Source of the DNA: Flavobacteriaceae bacterium CP2B
GTDB lineage: Bacteria > Bacteroidota > Bacteroidia > Flavobacteriales > Flavobacteriaceae
Length of the DNA stretch: 64,000 bases
Reading direction: 5' to 3'
Assembly (NCBI GenBank): GCA_001683825.1
Contig: LXTR01000070.1
Location: 62,001 to 126,000, forward strand
Within the stretch, counting starts at the first letter, position 1. The number at the start of each line of letters is the position of its first letter. Made by a program: the position numbers and the translations under genes. This document shows positions 42,636-50,368 of the stretch, piece after piece. Below the pieces are notes generated by a model. The model saw nothing but the letters and a program-made list of their open reading frames with translations, was not told the origin of the DNA and searched no databases.

Positions 42636-43661
42636 TCATCCCGGATTTTTCGTGGAGTCGCGTATAATGAGGGATGTCGGGATGATCTGGGTACAAAACG
42701 ACCTTTCTATTTCCTCGGATTCCAGGCGGTCTATAAGCAGTTGTGCGGAGGCCTCGCCCATCTCCATCCCGTGTTGGGCTACCGTGGTAAGTGCGGGGGT
42801 AGCGGTTCGGGAAAGAATCCCGTCAGTAAACCCGACAAAGGATACATCCTCCGGGATGCGCAGGCCCTTTTTGCCGGCCACCTTCATGCCGGTCACGGCA
42901 AAAAACTCGTTTACGGCGAATACCCCGTCAAATTCCTGTTGGTCGAACAACGCGGAAATCTGTTCTTCGCTGGTGCCGTTGTCGCCTATTTTAACCACCA
43001 GGTCCAAATCCAGGGAAATGCCATGGTCCTTCAGCGCCTGCTTGTAACCTTCGGTCCGAAGCCGCCCCACACTCAGATCGTCTGTGGTGGTGATCAGCGC
43101 GATGCGCCGGCAGCCGCAGGAAAGCAAATAACTCACCGCCTCATGGGCCGCCATCCTGTCGTCTACAATGGCCTTGTCGGAGGCGACCTCCTCCGCAACC
43201 CGGTCGAACATGACGATGGGCATCCCCTGTTCCGCCACTTCCTGCAAGTGCCTGAAATCTTTTTTGGCCTGGGTTTCCCTGGCCAGTGATATGATAAACC
43301 CGTCTATACTGCCGTTGGCCAGCATCTGCATGTTGACCACTTCCTTTTCCAATGATTCGCCCGACAGGCAGACGATCACATTGTACCCCCGGGCATGGGC
43401 AATATAATCGATCCCTTCGATCACGGTGGTAAAAAAATGATGAACGATCTCAGGGATGATGACCCCTATATTTTTGGTGCGCCTGTTTTTAAGGCTGATG
43501 GCAATATTGTTGGGCCGGTAATTGTAATACCTGGCAAAAGCCTGGATTTCTTCCCGGGTGGGCCTCGAGATTTCTTTGCTGTTCCTGATGGCCTTGGAGA
43601 CCGTAGAAATGGAGTAACCCAGTTCCGCGGCTATTTGTTTCAGGGTAATGTTCTTTTTCAT
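42636..43661 (-). CDS. LacI-family transcriptional regulator of the maltose/glucan cluster
   Basis: 341 residues from ATG 43661. N-terminal helix-turn-helix (TLKQIAAELGYSISTVSKAI, residues 5-24) and hinge (YRPNNIAISLKNRRTKNIGVIIP, about 49-71), followed by a periplasmic-binding-protein-like effector domain (VDDRMAAHEAVSYLL, GVFAVNEFFAVTGMKVAG). Probably represses the downstream carrier and glucan genes and is released by maltose or a derivative. It is transcribed in the same direction, 125 bases before the MFS gene. Own promoter not identified. Confidence 0.92.
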   Translation of the reverse strand: MKKNITLKQIAAELGYSISTVSKAIRNSKEISRPTREEIQAFARYYNYRPNNIAISLKNRRTKNIGVIIPEIVHHFFTTVIEGIDYIAHARGYNVIVCLSGESLEKEVVNMQMLANGSIDGFIISLARETQAKKDFRHLQEVAEQGMPIVMFDRVAEEVASDKAIVDDRMAAHEAVSYLLSCGCRRIALITTTDDLSVGRLRTEGYKQALKDHGISLDLDLVVKIGDNGTSEEQISALFDQQEFDGVFAVNEFFAVTGMKVAGKKGLRIPEDVSFVGFTDGILSRTATPALTTVAQHGMEMGEASAQLLIDRLESEEIERSFCTQIIPTSLIIRDSTKNPG

Positions 43662-44155
43662 GGCCTGTAAACGCAATACATATGCAAGGTATTAAAATTA
43701 TGCAACCCTGTGGAAGGCAGCGAGGATTGGATCGTAAGTTACAGGAATTCCTTACAGCTTACCGACATGAAAACATTTTTTTCCCACCTCCTTTAATAAT
43801 TCTGAGATTATGCAAAAATATCACGCGAAAATTACATATATTTAAGTTTTAGAGGTAAAAATTTTAGAACTCATTCCCTTTCGAGTTCCTTACGGTTAAT
43901 TTTACGTTAGTTTTATTAATCCCTGCAAATAGTTCGTCAAGACTGAGGCGAACTATTTGTTTTTCAAGACTTTATTAAAATTTCGATCCGGGACCAATGC
44001 CCGGGTATAGGTCCCTGCTACTTCAAGAAAACGCTAAAAGTTTAAATGCAGGGAGCACTTTGGAACGCTTTTTGTTTTTGCAGACGAAAGTTACGGGTTC
44101 CACGGCATCCCCGGCCCGAAAATAAAACAGAAACAATCACTAAAACCCAGACGTT
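43662..44155 (+). other. Gene-free intergenic region of about 490 bases
   Basis: No reading frame of protein-like composition is seen. It contains three potential stem-loops on the plus strand: GAACTC/GAGTTC (43867-43872 with 43883-43888), an AT-rich stem around 43896-43922, and a strong hairpin with T run at 43926-43964. The stretch at 44040-44155 is T/A rich and probably contains the promoter of the collagen-like lipoprotein gene, but I see no exact TAnnTTTG there. Confidence 0.6.
43926..43964 (+). terminator. Orphan intrinsic terminator
   Basis: CAAATAGTTCG (43926-43936), 12-base loop, CGAACTATTTG (43949-43959), perfect 11-bp stem followed by TTTTT. No plus-strand protein gene lies upstream; the nearest is the minus-strand lacI gene start. 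In the minus direction no T run follows, so the plus strand must be transcribed here, most simply as a small RNA of 100-250 nt. Confidence 0.75.
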
Positions 44156-44710
44156 ATGAAAAAAATACCACGTACTATCGGCATAGTCCTATCGCTCCTT
44201 TTCCTGGCCTGTGAAGGCCCCGCAGGACCTCCGGGACCCCCGGGATTCGATGGCCTTGACGGGCAGGATGGCGTGAACATCCTTGGGACCGTCCTGGAAA
44301 TTGAAGGTGACTTCACCCCCCAAAACGACTATAGCATCTTTTACGATTTTCCACAAACGGTAGAGGTTTTTGAGTCGGATGTGGTACTCGTTTACCTGTT
44401 GTGGGACCAGACCCAGGACGGCAATGGGGAAGCCGTGGACATTTGGCGACTGCTCCCGCAGACCCGTATCCTGCAGCAAGGCCTGCTCCAGTATAACTTT
44501 GACCACACTTTCTTTGATGTAAGCATGTTCCTGGAAGCCGATTTTGACCTGAGCACCCTCCAACCCGGGGATACCGATAACCAGGTCTTCCGTATCGCCA
44601 TCCTCCCGGCTGATTTTGCCCAGGGGTCTAAACTGGACTTCAGCAACATACAGGCCGTAATGAACAGCCTGAATGTGGACGAAAAGGATATACATCGAGT
44701 GGCCCTGTAA
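44156..44710 (+). CDS. Lipoprotein with short collagen-like segment
   Basis: 184 residues. Lipobox FLAC at residues 16-19 (Cys anchored), followed at once by collagen-like triplets GPAGPPGPPGFDGLDGQDG (about 21-39), then a globular domain rich in Asp and aromatic residues without catalytic motif. It resembles a Bacteroidota family of small collagen-repeat lipoproteins; the triplets probably form a rigid stalk at the outer membrane. Preceded by the 490-base region with the orphan terminator and followed by a strong terminator, so it is monocistronic. Confidence 0.75.
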   Translation: MKKIPRTIGIVLSLLFLACEGPAGPPGPPGFDGLDGQDGVNILGTVLEIEGDFTPQNDYSIFYDFPQTVEVFESDVVLVYLLWDQTQDGNGEAVDIWRLLPQTRILQQGLLQYNFDHTFFDVSMFLEADFDLSTLQPGDTDNQVFRIAILPADFAQGSKLDFSNIQAVMNSLNVDEKDIHRVAL

Positions 44711-44731
44711 GCAGGCACCGGGCATGATTAT

Positions 44732-44762
44732 GGCGGGATGCCCGGGGCATCCCGCCTTTTTT
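44732..44762 (+). terminator. Intrinsic terminator of the collagen-like lipoprotein gene
   Basis: Perfect 11-bp stem GGCGGGATGCC/GGCATCCCGCC (44732-44742 with 44746-44756), loop CGG, then six T residues. Confidence 0.95.
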
Positions 44763-44838
44763 ATGCCTCTTTTTGAAAGGTACTGGCATGCCAGGCGTCT
44801 AACCCTGTAAAATAGTCGTTGAAAAAATCGCATCAATC

Positions 44839-45342
44839 ATGTTAAGAATTCATCTCATCGTCCTCTGCGTGTTGCTCACGGGTTGTAAGGGCGTATCCCA
44901 GGAAAAAGAACAGCAAAAAGAGGGAAATACGGATCAGGCCGCGGCTTATGCCGTAAACAAGACCGAAGAAGCTTGGCGGCAGGAACTCACAGACATGGAG
45001 TTCTACATCCTTCGGAAGGCCGGCACAGAAAGTCCAGGATCCAGCGACTTATTGCATAATAAAGAGCAGGGGACCTACACCTGCGCAGGTTGTGGCACCC
45101 CTTTGTTTGAAAGTGCGCACAAATTTGATTCGGGTACGGGGTGGCCGAGTTTTGACCGGGCTATCGAAGGGAATGTGGCCTACGATACCGACTACAAAGT
45201 GGGCTATGCCAGGACCGAGGAACACTGTGCGGTTTGCGGCGGCCACCTGGGCCATGTTTTTGACGACGGCCCCAGGCAAACAACCGGGAAACGACATTGC
45301 ATAAACGGGGCGGCACTGGACTTCATCCCGGCCCAGAAATAA
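44839..45342 (+). CDS. msrB: Peptide-methionine (R)-S-oxide reductase, lipoprotein form
   Basis: 167 residues. Lipobox LLTGC (about 12-16) predicts attachment as a lipoprotein, unlike the usual cytoplasmic MsrB. Zinc ligands CAGC and CAVC frame the domain; TGWPSFD, GHLGHVFDDGP and the catalytic Cys in KRHCINGAALDF are intact. It reduces methionine-R-sulfoxide in proteins, here probably in the periplasm. An MsrA partner is not in the window. Preceding terminator at 44732-44762 separates it from the upstream gene. Confidence 0.92.
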   Translation: MLRIHLIVLCVLLTGCKGVSQEKEQQKEGNTDQAAAYAVNKTEEAWRQELTDMEFYILRKAGTESPGSSDLLHNKEQGTYTCAGCGTPLFESAHKFDSGTGWPSFDRAIEGNVAYDTDYKVGYARTEEHCAVCGGHLGHVFDDGPRQTTGKRHCINGAALDFIPAQK

Positions 45343-45479
45343 CACTCCCCCCTGGTTCGGCGTCCCGCAAACCTACTGAAGGATAAGGCCTTGGGCCACT
45401 GAGGTCCGTACCAGGCCCCGCCCCCGTAAAAATCCCGCTGGGGATCACAGGAACGCTATGGGCTTTCAGTTTGGTTTCG

Positions 45480-45487
45480 TACCTTTG
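45480..45487 (+). promoter_or_regulatory. -7 promoter element of lpdA
   Basis: TACCTTTG, exact TAnnTTTG match, 37 bases before the ATG at 45525. Confidence 0.5.
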
Positions 45488-45524
45488 GCACTTCACTTTT
45501 TTAGCTATCAAAAAATCTTCGTTC

Positions 45525-46916
45525 ATGAGTAATTTCGACATCATTGTTTTGGGTAGTGGCCCCGGGGGGTACGTAACGGCCATCAGGGCCTCTCAATTGG
45601 GTTTTAAAACAGCCGTTATTGAAAAGGAAAGCCTGGGAGGGGTCTGTTTGAACTGGGGGTGTATCCCCACCAAAGCCCTGTTAAAATCTGCCCAGGTCTT
45701 CAATTACCTGCAGCATGCGGAAGACTATGGCCTTAAGGTCAAAGAGGCCGATAAGGATTTTGGAGCCGTCGTAAAACGCAGTCGGAATGTGGCCGAAGGG
45801 ATGAGCAAGGGGGTACAATTCCTGATGAAAAAAAACAAGATTGAAGTGATCCAAGGTACCGGCACACTCAAGGCCGGGAAAAAAGTGGCTGTTACCGGGG
45901 CCGATGGTAAAGTGACCGAGTATAGCGCCAAATACATCATCATCGCTACAGGGGCCCGAAGCCGCCAATTACCAAGCCTTCCGCAGGATGGAAAAAATAT
46001 CATCGGCTACCGTGAGGCCATGTCCCTCGACAAGCAACCCAAGAAAATGATCGTTGTTGGAAGCGGTGCCATCGGGATTGAATTCGCCTATTTCTACAAC
46101 GCCATGGGCACAGAGGTGACCGTGGTAGAATTCCTCCCCAACATCGTACCCGTGGAAGACGAAGAAGTTTCCAAACAACTGGAGCGCATCTTTAAAAAAT
46201 CCGGGGTAAAGGTGATGACCTCATCGGAAGTAACCAAGGCCGAAGTTACCAAAGACGGAGTGAAAGCCACTGTGAAAACCCCCAAAGGGGAAGAGGTACT
46301 CGAGGCCGATATCGTACTTTCGGCTGTGGGCATCAAATCCAATATAGAAAATATAGGCCTGGAAGAAGTAGGCATCAAAACCGACAAGGACAAAATCCAG
46401 GTCGATCCGTTTTACCAGACCAACGTCCCCGGGTACTATGCCATAGGCGATGTAACCCCCGGCCAGGCACTGGCGCACGTAGCCTCGGCCGAAGGGATCC
46501 TCTGTGTGGAAAAACTGGCCGGAATGCATGTAGAACCCCTGGATTACGGAAACATCCCCGGCTGCACCTATTGTATCCCCGAAGTCGCTTCTGTGGGCCT
46601 TACCGAGAAACAGGCCCGGGAAAAAGGATATGAGATCAAGGTGGGTAAATTCCCCTTTACAGCCAGTGGCAAGGCCAAAGCTGCCGGACACCCCGAAGGT
46701 TTTGTCAAGGTGATCTTTGACGCCAAATACGGCGAGTGGCTGGGCTGCCATATGATTGGTACCGGGGTGACCGATATGATTGCCGAAGCTGTGGTGGGAA
46801 GAAAACTGGAAACTACCGGGCATGAAATCCTGAAATCTGTACACCCCCACCCCACCATGAGTGAAGCGGTTATGGAAGCGGTGGCCGATGCCTATGGGGA
46901 AGTCATCCATACCTGA
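45525..46916 (+). CDS. lpdA: Dihydrolipoyl dehydrogenase
   Basis: 463 residues from ATG 45525 (MSNFDIIV); 18 in-frame codons upstream are not conserved. FAD-dependent disulfide oxidoreductase, E3 component of pyruvate, 2-oxoglutarate and branched-chain dehydrogenase complexes. FAD motif GSGPGGYV, redox-active disulfide GGVCLNWGCIPTKALL, NAD motif VVGSGAIGIEFAYF and C-terminal His-Glu of HPHPTMSEA are all present. No E1 or E2 gene is adjacent. A small membrane protein gene follows on the same strand. Confidence 0.96.
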   Translation: MSNFDIIVLGSGPGGYVTAIRASQLGFKTAVIEKESLGGVCLNWGCIPTKALLKSAQVFNYLQHAEDYGLKVKEADKDFGAVVKRSRNVAEGMSKGVQFLMKKNKIEVIQGTGTLKAGKKVAVTGADGKVTEYSAKYIIIATGARSRQLPSLPQDGKNIIGYREAMSLDKQPKKMIVVGSGAIGIEFAYFYNAMGTEVTVVEFLPNIVPVEDEEVSKQLERIFKKSGVKVMTSSEVTKAEVTKDGVKATVKTPKGEEVLEADIVLSAVGIKSNIENIGLEEVGIKTDKDKIQVDPFYQTNVPGYYAIGDVTPGQALAHVASAEGILCVEKLAGMHVEPLDYGNIPGCTYCIPEVASVGLTEKQAREKGYEIKVGKFPFTASGKAKAAGHPEGFVKVIFDAKYGEWLGCHMIGTGVTDMIAEAVVGRKLETTGHEILKSVHPHPTMSEAVMEAVADAYGEVIHT

Positions 46917-46989
46917 TCTCCCCGTAATCACCATAGATATCCCCGGCAGGAATTGCCTGGTTCCTGCCGGTATTCAAAATACGTATGTT

Positions 46990-47277
46990 ATGATGCTAAC
47001 ATTGCTCCGCGGCACGGCGATCCTGGAAGGGATTTCCTATCTTTTGCTATTTGCCCTCAGCATGCCGCTTAAATACTGGGGAGATATCCCCGAACCCAAT
47101 ATATATATCGGCTACGCCCATGGTTTCCTCTTCCTGGCCTATGTGGTGCTGGCGGTGGTACTGACCCTGGAGCGCTCCTGGGGCCTTAAAAGGTTTTTTA
47201 TCCTGTTTACGGCCTCCCTCCTGCCCTTCGGGACCTTTTATGTAGATGAACACTACCTGAAAAAACTGCCATCCTAA
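46990..47277 (+). CDS. DUF3817-family small membrane protein
   Basis: 95 residues from ATG 46990. Three hydrophobic helices (about 5-25, 36-58, 63-82) with LLRGTAILEGISYLLLF at the start and GYAHGFLFLAYVV in the middle are typical of DUF3817. Integral membrane protein of unknown function. Separated from lpdA by 73 bases and without terminator between them, so it may be co-transcribed. Confidence 0.82.
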   Translation: MMLTLLRGTAILEGISYLLLFALSMPLKYWGDIPEPNIYIGYAHGFLFLAYVVLAVVLTLERSWGLKRFFILFTASLLPFGTFYVDEHYLKKLPS

Positions 47278-47311
47278 CCTCCCCCACCCATCCCCAGACC
47301 GGCCAAAAGCC

Positions 47312-48478
47312 CTATTTCGCCACGAAGCGGTAGATCGCCCCATCGAAACCACAAAGGTAAAGTTCGTCCTGCAGGTCGGTGCCAAAGGAGGCGATATTCA
47401 GGCCCGAGGCTACAATGAGCGTATTTTCCGGTGCGTTGGCTTGTGTGGACAGGGCCCAGATCCTTCCCGATATAAAATCGCCATAGACGTAGTACCCCCG
47501 GAGGGAGGGCACTTCGTTCCCGCGGTACACGAACCCGCCGGTAATGGATTTGTCCCCGGCGTCGTGGTCGTATTCGAATACCGGGGGTATCAGCCCGCCG
47601 GTGTCGCAATTCCCCGAATCAAAACAACGGGTCCCTTCGTAACGGTTCCAGCCGTAATTCCCCCCCGATTCAATGATATCGATTTCCTCGATGGCCCCCT
47701 GCCCCACATCCCCGGCCCAAAGCTTGCCTGTTTCCGGGTCAAAACTCATTCGCCATGGGTTCCTCAGGCCATAGGCGAAAATTTCCGGGCGTGCCCCCAC
47801 GGTAGTCCTGAAAGGGTTGTCGGACGGGATGCCGTACTCCAATCCATTTTCCCGGGCATCCACATCGATCCGGAGAACCTTGCCCAGCAAACTCCCCAAA
47901 TCCTGGGCGTTTCCCTGGGGGTCGCCCCCTGAACCCCCATCTCCCGAGGCGATGTAGAGGTAGCCGTCTTGCCCGAAGACCAGCTGCCCGCCGTTGTGGT
48001 TGGTATAGGGCTGGGCGATCCTCAGTAGCACCTGCTCACTTCCCGTATCGGCCTGCGCCGGATCTGAGGCCGAAACCCGGAAACGGGAAAGCTGCGCCTC
48101 CTGCGGACTCGGCGTATAATATACATAGAACAACCCGTTGGAGGCATATTCCGGGTGGAAAGCCAGCCCCAGTAGGCCGAGCTCTCCCGAACTGGTATTG
48201 GTACGTTGGCTGATATCCAAAAATGTCGTCCATGTAGTTGCCTGCGGGTCATTGGGAAAAACCCTGACAGTACCCCCCTGTTCAGCCACAAAGATGCGGT
48301 TGGTTCCATCCTCCGGACTTTGCAGGTCTAACGGGGCGTCAAATGACAATTGCGGAAAGGCATTGGCAAGGCCGATGCTTCCTTCCGCCGGCAGAAGGTT
48401 TTTCACAAGGTCATCACCGCTGCAAGACCACAGAAATGCTCCCATAAAAACCAGCCCTATCATGTTCCGTAACCTCAT
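47312..48478 (-). CDS. PQQ-type soluble sugar dehydrogenase, lipoprotein
   Basis: 388 residues. Lipobox FLWSC (about 15-19). Six-bladed propeller of the glucose/sorbosone dehydrogenase family: RIFVAEQGGTVRVF, LGLAFHPEYASNGLFYVYYT, YTNHNGGQLVFGQDGYLYIASGDGGSGGDPQGNAQ, IFAYGLRNPWRMSFDPETGKLWAGDVGQ (here cited in parts) appear in the standard order, and catalytic His is in the NHNGGQ segment. Probably an envelope aldose dehydrogenase with PQQ; no pqq synthesis genes are seen, so cofactor must come from elsewhere. Confidence 0.9.
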   Translation of the reverse strand: MRLRNMIGLVFMGAFLWSCSGDDLVKNLLPAEGSIGLANAFPQLSFDAPLDLQSPEDGTNRIFVAEQGGTVRVFPNDPQATTWTTFLDISQRTNTSSGELGLLGLAFHPEYASNGLFYVYYTPSPQEAQLSRFRVSASDPAQADTGSEQVLLRIAQPYTNHNGGQLVFGQDGYLYIASGDGGSGGDPQGNAQDLGSLLGKVLRIDVDARENGLEYGIPSDNPFRTTVGARPEIFAYGLRNPWRMSFDPETGKLWAGDVGQGAIEEIDIIESGGNYGWNRYEGTRCFDSGNCDTGGLIPPVFEYDHDAGDKSITGGFVYRGNEVPSLRGYYVYGDFISGRIWALSTQANAPENTLIVASGLNIASFGTDLQDELYLCGFDGAIYRFVAK

Positions 48479-48583
48479 GTCGCACCTGTTTTGTGTAGTG
48501 AAGCAAATGGTACCCCACCTATTTCCATAACTCCCAAGATCATAAAATATTGGCGCTGAGAGGCCTTAAATGAAGTCTGCCCC

Positions 48584-48997
48584 CTAAAGGAAGCTTTGAA
48601 TAGCCAGTTCGTAGCTCTGAAGCCCGAACCCCAGGATGACCCCTTTGGCCCCGGGTGAAATATAGGAGGTATGCCTGAATTCCTCCCGCTGGAAGGTATT
48701 TGAAATATGTACTTCCACCACCGGGCAGTCGATGGCTTTGACCGCATCCCCAATACCCACCGAAGTATGGGTATAGGCCGCCGCATTCAGGATGATCCCA
48801 TCATAGGTGAATCCCACTTCCTGGATTTTGCCGATCAATTCCCCTTCGATATTTGACTGGTAATACTCCAGCTGCACCTCTTGAAACTTGAACTGCAGTT
48901 CGGTGAAAAAATCTTCAAAGGTGTTGGTTCCGTAGACTTCCGGTTCCCTTTTGCCAAGGAGGTTCAGGTTAGGCCCGTTGATGATGATCAGCTTCAT
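48584..48997 (-). CDS. aroQ: 3-dehydroquinate dehydratase, type II
   Basis: 137 residues. Type II dodecameric DHQase of the shikimate pathway. GPNLNLLGKREPEVYG at the N-terminus with active-site Arg and Tyr, ILNAAAYTHTS with Asn, and VEVHISNTFQREEFR with His are intact. It stands alone between the sugar dehydrogenase and an outer-membrane barrel gene; overlap of pathway with the distant eboD is only by superfamily. Confidence 0.95.
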   Translation of the reverse strand: MKLIIINGPNLNLLGKREPEVYGTNTFEDFFTELQFKFQEVQLEYYQSNIEGELIGKIQEVGFTYDGIILNAAAYTHTSVGIGDAVKAIDCPVVEVHISNTFQREEFRHTSYISPGAKGVILGFGLQSYELAIQSFL

Positions 48998-49027
48998 GTG
49001 CTAAATGTACATATTTGTCCCCGATTC

Positions 49028-49058
49028 AAAAAAAAGGCAGGTGGAAAACACCTGCCTG
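49028..49058 (-). terminator. Intrinsic terminator of the first small barrel gene
   Basis: Minus strand GGCAGGTG (49049-49056), loop TTTTC, CACCTGCC (49036-49043), then eight T residues. It lies 24 bases after the stop at 49082. Confidence 0.9.
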
Positions 49059-49081
49059 AATCCTGTTATACCCGCTACTCC

Positions 49082-49543
49082 TTAAAAAGTATAACGGAAA
49101 CTCAGGCCAAAACGGGCCGCTTCAAAGTCATCATTGGTATCCCCGAAATAGATCCAGGGGCGCCAGTCAAAGGAAATAGCCAGGGGTACATTGGCAATTT
49201 TATAATCCAGCCCCACCACCGGGCGCAACAGCACATCAGAATCCCCGTCAAAGAAAGCGATAGAGGGACCTCCACCCGCGAACCACTGAAAACCATCGGC
49301 GTTTGGGAATTCTTTATGGTATTGGTACATCAGGGTGAGGAAGGTCACATTGTCCCCAAAAGTCAGCTCGCCCAAACCGGCATGGTTTTCCGTGAAAAAG
49401 TGTTTTACCGATGGGCCGACAAGGGTTTGGCCGTCACCAAAATCAATGCCGAGCCCCAGGGCGGTGGCATAGTTGCTCTGGGCGCTGATAGCGAGGGTTC
49501 CCAAAAGTAAAAAGCATGCAACAAAGAAGGTCGTTTTTTTCAT
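49082..49543 (-). CDS. Small exported outer-membrane beta-barrel-like protein
   Basis: 153 residues with signal peptide (about 1-22, ACFLLLGTLAISAQS). Alternating amphipathic strands with aromatic ends, terminating in the FSFRYTF aromatic C-terminal motif that marks outer-membrane barrels for BAM. It resembles flavobacterial OmpA-like/porin-like 8-stranded proteins. It is followed by its own terminator and is 134 bases from the next barrel gene upstream, so each gene forms its own transcript. Function unknown. Confidence 0.75.
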   Translation of the reverse strand: MKKTTFFVACFLLLGTLAISAQSNYATALGLGIDFGDGQTLVGPSVKHFFTENHAGLGELTFGDNVTFLTLMYQYHKEFPNADGFQWFAGGGPSIAFFDGDSDVLLRPVVGLDYKIANVPLAISFDWRPWIYFGDTNDDFEAARFGLSFRYTF

Positions 49544-49626
49544 CGTGTTACGTTTAATTGTTCAACAGATCCTTTTTCTTCGGTAAGAAAACCAGTATAA
49601 CGCATCTGGGATGGGTTTTCGTATAC

Positions 49627-49652
49627 AAAAAACGGCAGCCAGTTGGCTGCCG
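49627..49652 (-). terminator. Intrinsic terminator of the second small barrel gene
   Basis: Minus strand CGGCAGCC (49645-49652), loop AACT, GGCTGCCG (49633-49640), then six T residues (49627-49632). Confidence 0.9.
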
Positions 49653-49677
49653 TCTGCTTAAATGCCATGTACCTGGT

Positions 49678-50187
49678 TTAGAAGGTGTAACCCAGGCCAA
49701 TGGTCAGGTAATTGGCCCTTACCGTTACGTCTTCAGACCCGGTGTAGGAATTGTTTATCTGAAAAGAATAACGGGCTTCCGCGAAGAACTTCTCGGTAAT
49801 ATCGAATCCGAGCCCTGCTGCCAGGTCAAATTCAACGCTGCTGAAGTCTTCTGGGGTATCTTCCAGGCTAAAAACGAATTGAGGCCCTGCCTGCAGGTTC
49901 AGTTTGGACGCCACATAGTATTTGGCCAGGATGGGAAGGAAGATCCCGTCAGAATCATCGATATTCGCATATATCAGTTCGGGCTGGATATGGAAGTCCT
50001 CGGTCAGGGTAAAATCGGCCACCGCTCCAATATAGAAACCGGATTCATTGGCAGAGATGGTAAGGCCTTCTGCTTTAGCCTTGGCCTCCCCGTTCAGGTA
50101 ACCGGCCGTTACGCCAAAGTCTACCTGCTGTGCGTGCAACAACATACCCCCCAATAGACAGGCGGCGCTTAAGATGATTTTTTTCAT
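49678..50187 (-). CDS. Outer-membrane beta-barrel protein (porin-like, PF13568-type)
   Basis: 169 residues with signal peptide (about 1-19, ACLLGGMLLHAQQ). DFGVTAGYLNGEAK at the N-terminus and GLGFDITEKFFAEARYSF followed by the closing LTIGLGYTF with C-terminal Phe are typical of Bacteroidota 8-stranded barrels. Function unknown; possibly a passive structural barrel. A full consensus promoter lies at 50217-50246. Confidence 0.85.
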   Translation of the reverse strand: MKKIILSAACLLGGMLLHAQQVDFGVTAGYLNGEAKAKAEGLTISANESGFYIGAVADFTLTEDFHIQPELIYANIDDSDGIFLPILAKYYVASKLNLQAGPQFVFSLEDTPEDFSSVEFDLAAGLGFDITEKFFAEARYSFQINNSYTGSEDVTVRANYLTIGLGYTF

Positions 50188-50216
50188 TTTGATTGTTTGT
50201 TTATGATTTCAGGCGG

Positions 50217-50246
50217 CAAACATAGGGACAAAAATGGATGGGCCAA
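50217..50246 (-). promoter_or_regulatory. Promoter of the porin-like barrel gene
   Basis: Minus strand TTG (50244-50246), 19 bases, TATGTTTG (50217-50224). Complete match to the Bacteroidota consensus; leader about 25 bases. Confidence 0.75.
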
Positions 50247-50356
50247 CAGAAATGTTGTGAAGGGCGAAAAAATTAACATCAAAGGGTGATTGCCGATGGT
50301 ATAGCTGTTTTCCCAGGAAGGCCCGCCCTTGCAACCATATTCCGCATAAGTTCCTG

Positions 50357-50364
50357 TATCTTTG
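50357..50364 (+). promoter_or_regulatory. -7 promoter element of xerD
   Basis: TATCTTTG, exact consensus, ending only 4 bases before the xerD ATG at 50369. The transcript would be leaderless if this element is used. Confidence 0.5.
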
Positions 50365-50368
50365 GTCC

